A DNA stretch of 64,000 bases from Gammaproteobacteria bacterium (GCA_034522055.1 JAXHLS010000002.1:3181549-3245548); one strand, 5' to 3'. Positions 32,939-41,109 are shown, numbered from the stretch's first letter. The notes: generated by a model from the sequence alone, not told the origin. Translations and numbers: made by a program.

Positions 32939-35760
32939 CGCTCGCACCGCCCTTGTCATTGGTAGTTGGGGCATGGGTGGTGCACCGTAGCACCGAAAAG
33001 CTCGGCAGAGTCGTGGCGCAGGGTGACGGGACGGGACCACAGACGGTGCAGGTGGAGTGGAACCATGATCGTCGCCGCGAGTGGATCGACATCCACAAGT
33101 TGAGATGCGGCTTTCGGCTCCGCATGCATGTCCAGGACGTTCCGCGCTCCCGTGTCCGGCGGTCCCTCGGGGAGGGTGTCGTGGTCGAGACGCGGATCCT
33201 CGGCGGGCGGGAACAGGTGCTGGTTGAGTTCCCCTGGCGCGGCGAGCGCCTCTGGCTGCCGTGGGAGAACCTGCGACAGGTCAACGCGGTCAAGCATCGC
33301 TTCTTGATCCCCCAGCCGGGCCAGACAGGCGATGCCGAGGCCTTCCGGCTACGGAACCTGGCCCACGCCCTGGAGATGTGGAACGAGAATACGGGCTCAC
33401 TATCCCATCTCGACATCGATCCGCTGCCTCACCAGATCCACTTGGTCCACCACATCCTGGCCTCCGGCAACCTGAACTGGCTTATCGCTGACGACGTGGG
33501 GTTGGGCAAGACCATCGAGGTGGGCATGCTGCTGGCGGCCCTGAGGCAGCGCGGACAGTTCCGCCGCATCCTGCTGGTGACCCCTGCCGGTCTGACTCGC
33601 CAGTGGCAGGACGAGCTGCGCATAAAGTTCGGTATGGACGAGTTCCAGATCCATGGTCGCGATTTCGAAATACACGATCCTGGACACTGGAAACTCCATG
33701 ATTGCGTTATCGGCTCCATCGACCGCTTGAAGATGGTTGACCACCGGGAGTCGTTGCTGCAGGCGGAGCCGTGGGACCTCATCGTATTCGACGAGGCCCA
33801 CCGCTTGTCGCGGCGACAATGGGGCAGCAAGCTGGAGGCAGCGGAGCGCTACAAGCTGGCGGGCGCGCTGCGGCACCGGACAGACTCATTGCTGCTATTG
33901 AGTGCTACGCCCCATCAGGGGATGCAAGACAAGTTTCAGGCCCTTCTGGAGTTGTTGCGCCCGGAATGGCGGCGAGAGATTACGGCACTGCAGCTCAATC
34001 CGGAAATCTTGCGCGAAATGATTATCCGCAATCACAAGGCGGACGTGACGGACTCGGAAGGTAACTTCATCTTCAAGGGCAAAACCACGAGCGCTGTCCG
34101 GGTACCCGTGGCGAAAGATGCGAAGGAGTTCGACCGCCAACTCGGTGACTACATCCGGCGCGGCTACGCGGCAAGCGAGCGCTTGGGTCGCAAGGGCAAC
34201 GCCATCGGCTTCGTCATGACCATCTACCGCAAGCTAGCCGCCTCCAGCGCGGCCGCGATCCATCAAGCACTGGGCCGGCGCATGGAGCGGCTGCGGCTGG
34301 AGCAGGTCGTCCACACGGCTCTGCCGAGTGATGAAGAGCCCGATGAGCGTTACCTGGGGGAGTGGGAGGAGACTTTCGAGGCCTCGGACAAAGAGTTCTT
34401 CGAGGGTGAAATTGCCCTGCTGGAGGAACTCATACAGGCTGCGGAGACCTTGCTGCGCAACGATCTCAAGCTAAAGGCCTTCATTGATGAGCTTCTCGCC
34501 ACCGTCCTGGCCGAGGACGGTAAAAGGAAGGTGGTGGTATTCACGGAGTACAGGGCCACCCAGGCCTATATCGCCAACACCCTGGAGAGACATTTCGGGC
34601 CGGGCGCGGCGGAGCTGTTGCACGGCAGTCTCTCAACAGACGAGCGCCGCGAGGCCATCTCCCGCTTCGAGGACGCGGCCCAATTTCTGGTCTCCACTGA
34701 GGCAGGCGGTGAAGGTATAAACCTTCACCGTCGCTGCCACGTGATGGTGAATTACGACCTACCCTGGAACCCCATGCGCCTCGTTCAGCGAATCGGGCGC
34801 CTCTATCGCTACGGTCAACAGCACCGCGTCATCGTGTTCAACATCCATTCACCGCAGACGCTGGATGGCAAGATCATGGACCACATGTACACTCGTATAC
34901 TCCAGGTGGTCCAGGACATGTCGGTACTGGGCAGGGAGTTCAACGAAAAGCTGGCGGACGACATCCTCGGGGAGCTGGCAGATCTACTGGATGTGGAGAG
35001 CATCCTGGAAGAGGCGGCGGACGCTACGGAGCCCCGTACCCTGGACCGGTTGGAGGAGGCGCTGGCGCGCGCCAGAGGGGCAGTAGAGAAGCAGCGCGAG
35101 CTGTTCCAGCACGTGCGGGGTTTCGACCCCGATGAGCTTCGCTACGAGCTGCGGATCACAAGTGCCCACGTGGAGACCTTCGCCGCGGGCATGCTGACGC
35201 AGCTCGGAGCAGAGGTCCGCAAGTCCCATGGCGAACTGCTGTGGGAGGTGAGGCTTCCCGAGTCTTTGCTGAATGATCTGCCGGGAACGCGCCCCCGTTG
35301 GCGGGTGACTCCGGACAGGGTGTGGGCTACCAATCGCCGCGATGTGGAGGCGCTCGACATGTCCTCGCCGTTGATGCGCCTACTGCTCCAACGCGCTCGC
35401 AGCTACGACTTCGGCGGGCAGGTGGCGGCCCTGGAGGGGATGGAAGGTAGTGCCGTGCTCACTGCCATCCTGCGCTGGCAGAACGAGCAGGGCAGGCGCA
35501 TGCGCCAGGAGTTCTTCGCGGCCCGGGTCCTGGATGATGGAACGGTGGAAGAGAACGCTGACGCCTTCAGCCGCTGGCTGTTGTCCCCTGCCTCCGGCGG
35601 TACCATGCTACCCGAGGGGGAGACGGCCAAGACCTGGCTGAAGGCCGCTCGTAACGCAGCTGAGCTGCGATTGGGCCGGCTGAGCAATAAAGACCTTCAC
35701 CCCGAGAGCCGGCAGTGGCTGAGCGGAGGGTGGCTGACACCGACATCAGGCACAGATTAG
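32935..35760 (+). CDS. Second SNF2-type helicase (DrmD-like)
   Basis: The 941-residue ATPase has an N-terminal CapR/SH3-like region (about 10-110), Walker A DDVGLGKT near 186, DEAH near 286, LLSATPHQGMQDKF, and motif VI QRIGRLYRYGQ near 618. It lacks the DUF3883 found on the helicase at 13868, so the two are diverged paralogues, not a recent duplication. SNF2 helicases of this type accompany DUF1156 and DUF499 in predicted defence operons. It is the last gene of the block, overlapping the preceding gene by four bases. A longer start at 32842 was rejected because AGGAGGGG fits 32935. Confidence 0.85.
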   Translation: MTLAPPLSLVVGAWVVHRSTEKLGRVVAQGDGTGPQTVQVEWNHDRRREWIDIHKLRCGFRLRMHVQDVPRSRVRRSLGEGVVVETRILGGREQVLVEFPWRGERLWLPWENLRQVNAVKHRFLIPQPGQTGDAEAFRLRNLAHALEMWNENTGSLSHLDIDPLPHQIHLVHHILASGNLNWLIADDVGLGKTIEVGMLLAALRQRGQFRRILLVTPAGLTRQWQDELRIKFGMDEFQIHGRDFEIHDPGHWKLHDCVIGSIDRLKMVDHRESLLQAEPWDLIVFDEAHRLSRRQWGSKLEAAERYKLAGALRHRTDSLLLLSATPHQGMQDKFQALLELLRPEWRREITALQLNPEILREMIIRNHKADVTDSEGNFIFKGKTTSAVRVPVAKDAKEFDRQLGDYIRRGYAASERLGRKGNAIGFVMTIYRKLAASSAAAIHQALGRRMERLRLEQVVHTALPSDEEPDERYLGEWEETFEASDKEFFEGEIALLEELIQAAETLLRNDLKLKAFIDELLATVLAEDGKRKVVVFTEYRATQAYIANTLERHFGPGAAELLHGSLSTDERREAISRFEDAAQFLVSTEAGGEGINLHRRCHVMVNYDLPWNPMRLVQRIGRLYRYGQQHRVIVFNIHSPQTLDGKIMDHMYTRILQVVQDMSVLGREFNEKLADDILGELADLLDVESILEEAADATEPRTLDRLEEALARARGAVEKQRELFQHVRGFDPDELRYELRITSAHVETFAAGMLTQLGAEVRKSHGELLWEVRLPESLLNDLPGTRPRWRVTPDRVWATNRRDVEALDMSSPLMRLLLQRARSYDFGGQVAALEGMEGSAVLTAILRWQNEQGRRMRQEFFAARVLDDGTVEENADAFSRWLLSPASGGTMLPEGETAKTWLKAARNAAELRLGRLSNKDLHPESRQWLSGGWLTPTSGTD

Positions 35761-35763
35761 TCA

Positions 35764-35975
35764 GATCGAACACGTCAACGCCACCGCCGAGCGCTTTCTG
35801 GGCGCCGGCCCGCCGGTCATCTTGGTGGAAGAAGGAGCTGGTTGGCGATTTCCGCGATGCCGGGCGGGTGTGGCAGCCGAGCGGCGAGCCCGGGACGGCG
35901 CTGGTCCACGATTTCGTGGGGACGTGCCGGGCAAGGTGATCCCCCTACGGCGTCTATGCCATGGGCCGCAAGGTA
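35764..35975 (+). pseudogene. ISAzo13-family transposase fragment
   Basis: Two neighbouring frames read QIEHVNATAERFLGAGPPVI, then KKELVGDFRDAGRVWQPSGEP, then ALVHDFVG and PYGVYAMGRK. This is the middle of the ISAzo13/Rhodopirellula transposase, containing at least two frameshifts and no ends. It directly follows the last helicase and marks the decayed right edge of the defence block. Confidence 0.75.
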
Positions 35976-35990
35976 TATCCACCGTCCTAG

Positions 35991-36248
35991 GCGCTGTTCA
36001 TCACGCCTGATGTCCTGCCGGAGGCCCTGGAGCGGACGCCGCTGAACAGTTGGGCCGATCCCATCGGTGCTCTGCAGCCGCGCTTCGACTAGGTACGCAT
36101 GGCCACCGCCAGTTTAGTGGAGCGCAGGGTCACTCCGGTGCAGCTACCCAAGCGGGTGCTCCACGACGAGGCCGAGTTGGCGGCCTGGCTGGCGGAGGCC
36201 CGCCGCCTCGTGGCGGCCCAGCTCGCCGAGGGGCCGGCGATGCTGTAG
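35991..36248 (+). pseudogene. Remnant resembling the C-terminal tail of BrxC
   Basis: One frame with an internal TAG at 36090 reads ALFITPDVLPEALERTPLNSW, then after the stop RRVTPVQLPKRVLHDEAELAAWLAEARRL, ending at 36248. The last 40 residues resemble the conserved end of BREX BrxC ATPases. The part after the stop has an ATG at 36099 but no ribosome site. I treat it as a relic; the BrxC link is tentative. Confidence 0.35.
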
Positions 36249-36254
36249 TCTTTC

Positions 36255-36288
36255 GGACACTTGTCTTTTATTATATAGACATCTGTCC
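36255..36288 (+). promoter_or_regulatory. Inverted-repeat operator before the Xre/RES pair
   Basis: GGACA-n3-GTC and GAC-n3-TGTCC form a dyad around an AT-rich core that includes a likely -10 (TTATAT). It lies 15 bp upstream of the antitoxin start and fits autoregulation by the Xre protein. Confidence 0.6.
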
Positions 36289-36302
36289 AACAAGGATTCG
36301 AC

Positions 36303-36740
36303 ATGCTTGAACAGCACACCATCGAAGTGATGGGCGGGCCGAGGAACCTCGGCGGCGCCGTCCGCAACCAGATAGAGTTGGCCGAGCGCATCATCCAGGG
36401 CCTGCCCCGCAGCGCCGCGCTGGCGGTGCGCCGCCGCCTCGGCCTCACCGAGGAGGAGTTGGCCGCGGGACTGGGTGTCAGCGCCAAGACCCTGCAACGC
36501 CAGGCCAGGGACGCCGCGGCCCGCCTCAAGCCGGCCCAGAGCGATCGCCTCTACCGCCTGGCCCGGGTGGCGGCCTTCGCCGAGGAGGTCTTGGAGGATC
36601 ACGAGCGGGCCCACCGCTGGCTGCGGGAGCCCCAGCGGGGGTTGGGCAACCGGGCCCCCCTCGAACTCCTCAGTAGCGAAGCGGGGGCGAGGGAGGTGGA
36701 AGATCTGCTGGGACGCATCGAGTATGGCGTCTTCAGCTAG
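36303..36740 (+). CDS. Xre/ParS-type antitoxin (DUF2384)
   Basis: The 145-residue protein has an N-terminal Xre-type helix-turn-helix (about 45-90, RRLGLTEEELAAGLGVSAKTLQRQ) and the C-terminal DUF2384 toxin-binding domain (about 95-145, HRWLREPQRGLGNRAPLELLSSEAGAREVEDLLGRIEYG). It neutralises the RES toxin encoded 33 bases downstream and probably binds the operator at 36255. Confidence 0.88.
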   Translation: MLEQHTIEVMGGPRNLGGAVRNQIELAERIIQGLPRSAALAVRRRLGLTEEELAAGLGVSAKTLQRQARDAAARLKPAQSDRLYRLARVAAFAEEVLEDHERAHRWLREPQRGLGNRAPLELLSSEAGAREVEDLLGRIEYGVFS

Positions 36741-36773
36741 GCCCCAGCCCCCTGCGCCCGGCGGATACTGTGC

Positions 36774-37241
36774 ATGACCGTCCGCGCCTGGCGTCTGGTG
36801 AAGGCAGCCCATGGGGCCACTGCCTTCGACGGTGAAGGGGCCCGGCGCTATGGCGGCCGCTGGAATGCCCGCAACACGCCCATGGTCTACCTGGGCGGCA
36901 CCCTGTCCCTGGCGGCGCTCGAGGTCTTCGTCCACCTCACCGCCGATGATGCACGCCTGCGGTTCGTGGCCATGGCCGTGGACATCCCGGATGAAGTGAC
37001 CACCGAGGATCTGGACCCCAAGGCGTTGCCCCGGGACTGGCGTAGCGAGCCACCCCCGGCGGCCTGCCAGGCCCTGGGCACGGCCTGGGCCGAAAAGGGA
37101 GAATCGGCGGTGCTGCGGGTGCCGTCCGTCATCGTGCCGGCGGAATGGAACGTGCTGCTGAACCCACGGCACCCCGATTTCCGGCACATTCGGACGGGCG
37201 ACCCCGAGCCCTTCGGCTTCGACACGAGGATGTGGAAGTAG
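36774..37241 (+). CDS. RES-domain toxin (NAD-consuming)
   Basis: The 155-residue protein has the RES pattern: RYGGRWNARNTPMVYLGGTLSLAALE near 22-50, with the catalytic Arg, Tyr and Glu positions present, and a typical NVLLNPRHPDF end. Family members break down NAD or ADP-ribosylate a target such as phosphoribosylpyrophosphate synthetase. It is intact and paired with its Xre antitoxin. Confidence 0.88.
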   Translation: MTVRAWRLVKAAHGATAFDGEGARRYGGRWNARNTPMVYLGGTLSLAALEVFVHLTADDARLRFVAMAVDIPDEVTTEDLDPKALPRDWRSEPPPAACQALGTAWAEKGESAVLRVPSVIVPAEWNVLLNPRHPDFRHIRTGDPEPFGFDTRMWK

Positions 37242-37329
37242 GAGGCTGTGCTTCGGCTATTGCGGTACAGAAGCGGGCGGAGCAGCCTGTGATGAGTCAC
37301 GAAAGGGAGCGTAACGATGCCGCAGAGCG

Positions 37330-37545
37330 AACGCCATTACCAAGGACCGTTATGGCCATACCGTTGCCGACATCTACGCGGGCGACGAGTGGATCAACCG
37401 GGAGCTTGTTGAGGAGGTTCCCACCTGGGTCTACCGGAAATACGCCAAACCGCCGTATCGAGGGCCGCTCCTCGAGACGGAGGCCGCCCGAGGGCTGTGG
37501 GAGGGCTCCAGGCCCGTCCCGCCATGGGAATGGCGCCGGAAGTAG
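37330..37545 (+). pseudogene. Thermonuclease (SNase-fold) C-terminal fragment
   Basis: The frame begins within ITKDRYGHTVADIYAGD, then gives NRELVEEVPTWVYRKYA and ends VPPWEWRRK. This is the second half of a secreted or plasmid-type staphylococcal-nuclease-fold protein. The first catalytic half and start are missing and the upstream frame is closed, so it is a relic. Confidence 0.75.
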
Positions 37546-37587
37546 CGGCCGCCATAACCAGAGCAACCCACCAGCCAAGGAGGCAAC

Positions 37588-37833
37588 CATGCTTATACCC
37601 CCCGCGTAGGGGGAGCCCCGCGCATCAACGACAACATCACCGTGATCGTGCTCGGGGTGAAGACGAATCAGGTGCGTATTGGGGTGGAGGCACCCCGGGA
37701 CGTCCAGGTGTATCGGGAGGAGATTTACCAGCGAATACAGGCAGGCGGATCGTGGCTGGTGCCCCGGCGCGCCAATCACCCGCTTGAGGCTTTGCGGCTG
37801 GCTCAGTCGAGCCCCATCACAATACACCAGTAG
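37588..37833 (+). pseudogene. csrA: csrA-like regulator gene with an early nonsense codon
   Basis: An AAGGAGG site precedes ATG 37588. The reading starts MLIPPA, meets TAG at 37606, then continues in the same frame as [42 protein letters not shown]. The last part is a near-perfect CsrA core, the RNA-binding regulator of translation. Normal CsrA has LTRRVGE where this has PPA and the stop. A 29-residue extension follows. Without stop readthrough the gene is dead, or it restarts internally. Confidence 0.8.
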
Positions 37834-38150
37834 GTTTCCACCTCGGCCAGTTCCCGCTCGGTCAGGACGCTCAGTATCGGGTCCATGAAACGACGGTTGT
37901 CGATGGTTCTCGTCTGATCCAGCATGATGTCCGAATCGGCATCGAGGGCATCACGCGCTTTCAGGCGGTAACGCAGCGGCGCGGCGTCGTCGAGTAACTG
38001 CGTCGTCAGGGGCAGTACCGTCGTGCTGGGATGTCCGGCTTCGTTCAGCAGATCGCTCTGCATGACAAGGCAGGGGCGGATCTTGCCTGGCTCGGTGCCC
38101 TTCGAAGGATTGAAATTGGCCAGATAGATCGCACCGCGCTTGACGGGCAT
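37803..38150 (-). CDS. MazF-type endoribonuclease toxin
   Basis: The 115-residue protein shows the MazF hallmarks [29 protein letters not shown] at the start, a TTVLPLTTQ strand and [12 protein letters not shown] near 78-90. These include the basic and acidic residues of the active site. It lies five bases after the RHH antitoxin gene on the same strand, and its 3' end overlaps the csrA relic on the other strand by 31 bases. Confidence 0.88.
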   Translation of the reverse strand: MPVKRGAIYLANFNPSKGTEPGKIRPCLVMQSDLLNEAGHPSTTVLPLTTQLLDDAAPLRYRLKARDALDADSDIMLDQTRTIDNRRFMDPILSVLTERELAEVETYWCIVMGLD

Positions 38151-38155
38151 GCCCG

Positions 38156-38389
38156 TTACAGCCCGTCAGCGCTGGCGGCGTCGAAATCGTCGGCGGCCTG
38201 CTCGGCCTGGGCGCGTGTCTTCACGGAAGCATCGCGCAACTGCCGTCGCAGCGCCTCGCGCTCCAGCTCGCGCTGGTAACGGCGTACCGCGTCGCGGATC
38301 ACGCCGCTGCGCGTGGTCTTTGTGCGCCGCGCGAGCCGCGTGAGCAGCGCATCGAACTCCCGGTCGGCCCGGACAGTGATCGTCTTCAT
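38156..38389 (-). CDS. Ribbon-helix-helix antitoxin
   Basis: The 77-residue protein begins with the RHH pattern MKTITVRADREFDALLTRLARRTKTTRSGVIRDAVRRY and ends in an acidic-helical toxin-binding tail. The start at 38389 was chosen because the family begins there; the extension to 38473 has no homology. A GTATGTACAC palindrome-like patch just upstream may be its operator. Confidence 0.82.
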   Translation of the reverse strand: MKTITVRADREFDALLTRLARRTKTTRSGVIRDAVRRYQRELEREALRRQLRDASVKTRAQAEQAADDFDAASADGL

Positions 38390-38540
38390 TGTATGTACAC
38401 CCGTAGTACGGTTTGCAGTATATGGGGCGGGACACCGCCGGGCAACCGCGTCCTGCCGCGAGTTGGTGCGCAATCTGAACAGAACAAGTTAGAGAACGAC
38501 TTGAGATCGGCGCGAATCGGGAGAGAGAGGCATTCCAACT

Positions 38541-38612
38541 AGACACGATCTGGACACGATGCCTTAGTAACCTGTTGAAATACAGCAAAACACCGGGGGT
38601 TCGAACCCCCCG
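38541..38612. other. Candidate relic attachment region
   Basis: Direct repeats AGACACGAT (38541) and GGACACGAT (38552) are followed by a perfect tRNA T-arm-like palindrome at 38594-38612 (GGGGG TTCGAAC CCCCC). Such pairings of integrase arm-site repeats and a tRNA or tmRNA 3' fragment mark the end of integrated elements. No other part of a tRNA is present, so this may be an old att site of the decayed integrase beside it. Confidence 0.4.
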
Positions 38613-38626
38613 ATGCGTTCCTGGTG

Positions 38627-38821
38627 TCACGTGCGTTCGTCGGCGCCCAAGCCAAGCAGTGATGCAATGGCTGCATCTGCCTCGTCTTCTGGCGTTACAT
38701 TCTTCTGCCCGAGCTTCTTCGGCTTCGGCAGTTTCCCGTCCCGGCGCATGCGCCAGAGGGTCATGCTGGAGCATCCGCCGAGTTTCTCGCGCAGCTGTCG
38801 GTCGGTAAGTAGTCGGTGCAT
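38627..38821 (-). CDS. AlpA-like excisionase / helix-turn-helix protein
   Basis: The 64-residue protein has a MerR-like helix-turn-helix: LLTDRQLREKLGGCSSMTLWRMRRDGKLPKPKKLG. It ends in an acidic helix. GGGAG precedes the start. Proteins of this type control integrase expression and excision of P4-like islands, which suits its place beside the integrase and its relic. Confidence 0.75.
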   Translation of the reverse strand: MHRLLTDRQLREKLGGCSSMTLWRMRRDGKLPKPKKLGQKNVTPEDEADAAIASLLGLGADERT

Positions 38822-38935
38822 GGTATGTCTCCCGTCAGAACTTGATATGGACGGGTACGATGCTAGGTCCGTGGCTGTAGGGTGTCGGCAGAAAACCCCG
38901 TCAACCGGGTGCGCGGTTTTCCGCAGGGCGGGTAA

Positions 38936-39175
38936 TCAGGGGGCTCGGCGAGCCTCGGCGACCTGCTTGAGCAGGTGGCGGCCCCAACGCTCGAGCGCGC
39001 GTCGCCGCTCCTTGCGGTACTCGGCCCGGTTGTAGACACCGGCGCCCCCCCGTTTGGCGGCGCCGGTGACATGGTTGACGATGGCTTCGACGACGTGGGG
39101 CCAGATACCGAGGTCGTCGTTCATGCCGGTGACGACGATGCGATGCAGGTCATGCAGCCGCCAATCGGCGACGCC
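38936..39175 (-). pseudogene. C-terminal relic of a tyrosine integrase
   Basis: The minus-strand frame reads ADWRLHDLHRIVVTGMNDDL, then GIWPHVVEAIVNHVTGAAKR, then GVYNRAEYRKERRRALERW. This preserves the HxxR box (as HDLHR), the NHxTG box and the catalytic tyrosine region of P4-type integrases. The rest of the gene is missing upstream. It differs clearly from the intact integrase at 39325, so it comes from an older element. Confidence 0.75.
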
Positions 39176-39324
39176 AAAGTGAGTATTTCAGCTGTCGACG
39201 AAGCATCGACAGCACAGCCGACGGCAGCGGTAAGATGTGCGGCTGTTTGTTCTTCGTTCGGTTCCGCGAGAGTTCCCAGATCCGGTGATCGAAATCGAAC
39301 TCCGATCACTGCATTGCGGCCACT

Positions 39325-40650
39325 TCATTGCACCACCGCCCGGTCAACATCAGGGTTCGGTTCACCCTGGCCGCGGTCTATTGCTTCTCGATCTTCATCG
39401 CCTGAGGTCCACTTCACCTCGGGCTCGGCCCGACCGGTAATCTTCTCAATGTGTACGCCCCATTGACGAAGGGCCTCGGTGCCCTCCGTCTGATAGGAAT
39501 GGACATTGTAGACGCGGGCAATGCCGCTCACGACGCCGCTGCGGTGGTTCAGCACAGCTTCGATTACGGCGGGTAGGACACCAAGTCGGGCCATGCCGGA
39601 CGCCGCGGTCCTTCTTAAATCGTGGTATCGCCAGGGCGCGACAACGGGCCATCTGTCGGGGTCCTCCTGGTGGAGTCGCTCGATCTCGGCATCGAGGTAC
39701 CGCTTCGACTTCGAGAATCCTGAGACGGGCTTCTTCCCACCGGTCCCGCTGAACACGTATGGGCCGTCAAAGCGGGGGAGTCTCTTCAGGATCTCCCGCG
39801 CCGTCTTCGGGAGGGTCACGCGGTGCGGTGTGCCGCGCTTGGTATCCGGGATGGTCCAGACGTCGCCTGCGATATCGTTCCATCGCATATGGGCCAATTC
39901 GGTCTCCCGCTGCGCCGTCACTAAAAGGAGGCGCACGAACGGGCCAAAGGGATAACCTAGCGCCCCGGTAGCCTGCCAGACCACCCGGAGCTCCTCGCTG
40001 GTCAACACCCGGTCCCGCGGCTTAACCTTGGCGGGGATCTTGAGTCCGGCCAAGGGGGAAGTCGCAAGGATGCCCCGGGCGACGCACCAGTTGAACAGGG
40101 CGGCCAGGAGACGGTGAGTCTGCGTTGCCTGTGCGGGGTGCCCATCTTTTAGGTAGCCCTCGGTGATGTCCAGGATGTTGCGGCGGGACACCTGCGTGAT
40201 GGGCTTGTGCCCGATCTTCTTCTTCACCCGCTTCAGCTCACGCTCGTAGGCATCGGCTGTCTTCTGCTTTAGCTTCACCTTGGCGTGGAGTTCAAGATAG
40301 TCGTCGGCGACGGCGTTGAAGCTCTCTCGCGCCGCGTCGGGTAGCACCTCGGTGGGCTGCTGCCGCGGGTCCTCGCCCCTAGTGGCAAGCTCGATGGCAG
40401 CTCGTGCGGCCTTTCGGGCTTCAGGTGCGGCGCTACCGGTGGCCGGGTCCGCCTTCGACGTGCGGGCCTTCCCGAGCTTCTGCCATACCGTCTTGCGGCC
40501 AAGATCGTAGACGGCATACCACGTCTTGGTCCGGGTGCCCACTCGCAAGCAGAGGCCCGTTACCAAGTCGTCGAAGATGTCAACTTTGGGCTTGCCGGGG
40601 GGTGGCTTTGCGTTGGTGATCACCTGGTCGTTGATGCGCTTCCTGGACAT
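39325..40650 (-). CDS. P4-type tyrosine integrase of the genomic island
   Basis: The 441-residue recombinase has an N-terminal DUF4102-like arm-binding region, a core-binding domain (about 110-200) and a catalytic domain with R in TAQRETELAHMRW, HDLRRT, LNHRSG and Y in ARVYNVHSY. All active-site residues are present. The gene starts about 180 bases from the tRNA-Lys fragment. The repeated TCTACCA boxes near 40694-40710 may be its arm sites. It would integrate and excise the island at tRNA-Lys(CUU). Confidence 0.9.
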   Translation of the reverse strand: MSRKRINDQVITNAKPPPGKPKVDIFDDLVTGLCLRVGTRTKTWYAVYDLGRKTVWQKLGKARTSKADPATGSAAPEARKAARAAIELATRGEDPRQQPTEVLPDAARESFNAVADDYLELHAKVKLKQKTADAYERELKRVKKKIGHKPITQVSRRNILDITEGYLKDGHPAQATQTHRLLAALFNWCVARGILATSPLAGLKIPAKVKPRDRVLTSEELRVVWQATGALGYPFGPFVRLLLVTAQRETELAHMRWNDIAGDVWTIPDTKRGTPHRVTLPKTAREILKRLPRFDGPYVFSGTGGKKPVSGFSKSKRYLDAEIERLHQEDPDRWPVVAPWRYHDLRRTAASGMARLGVLPAVIEAVLNHRSGVVSGIARVYNVHSYQTEGTEALRQWGVHIEKITGRAEPEVKWTSGDEDREAIDRGQGEPNPDVDRAVVQ

Positions 40651-40833
40651 ACTGATTTTCTCTCAGTGGGTCTTGGTCGGAAAAAGTATCTACCAATTGT
40701 CTACCAGAATACCCTTGTTCCGGGGTGTTTGGAAGCGTTAGGGAAGGAGACTCTTGAGAGGCGTAACATATTGATAAACAGTAAGTTAAGCGCAGATCTC
40801 TGTTAGGGGGTGTTCTGTAGTGAGACGCGCAAA

Positions 40834-40885
40834 ACAGTAACTCTTAATCAGTAGGTCCAAGGTTCGAATCCTTGACGGCCCACCA
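40834..40885 (+). other. 3' fragment of tRNA-Lys(CUU): island attachment site (attR-type)
   Basis: From the anticodon stem onward the sequence is a tRNA-Lys: anticodon loop with CUU, a variable region, T arm with GGTTCGAATCC and an acceptor end ACGGCCC-A-CCA. No GGGCCGT acceptor strand or D arm exists upstream, so the tRNA is incomplete here. This is what tRNA-targeting integrases leave at the far end of an island; the complete tRNA should be at the other end, left of this window. Confidence 0.8.
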
Positions 40886-40893
40886 ATCTAGAC

Positions 40894-40928
40894 AAGGGGT
40901 TAGGACGCAAGGCCTAACCCCTTTGCCG
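40894..40928 (+). terminator. Terminator of the original tRNA-Lys gene
   Basis: AAGGGGTTAGG pairs with CCTAACCCCTT around a short loop, followed within a few bases by a T run. It is native to the chromosome and belongs to the interrupted tRNA-Lys unit. Confidence 0.75.
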
Positions 40929-41109
40929 TTTTTGGGCCGGCCTTGCTGCGTTGGAATTCTCCTCCTCCCTCGGGCTCCTCTCACACATCCGGGGCGCCGA
41001 CCGGTGAGCTTTGGTCCCCTCCGACCCTCTCAGCCACTGTGCCAGCTCGGCCTGCACTTTCGAGATCGAAGCCCCCAGAGCCACGACGTCACGCCGCGCG
41101 TAACGCCCC

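Noticed and set aside
13868-35760. Calling the block DISARM or BREX
   Set aside because: The helicases are DrmD-like but no drmA, drmB or drmC is visible, and pglX, pglZ and brxL are absent; only a possible BrxC tail relic lies nearby.
39121-39309. A 62-codon minus-strand frame between the two integrases
   Set aside because: It overlaps the start of the integrase relic in another frame and has no recognisable content.
1-40885. CRISPR array in the island
   Set aside because: I looked for regularly spaced direct repeats; the only regular pairs are two-copy motifs (830-918, 1131-1156, 5509-5665, 10781-10819), and no cas genes are present.
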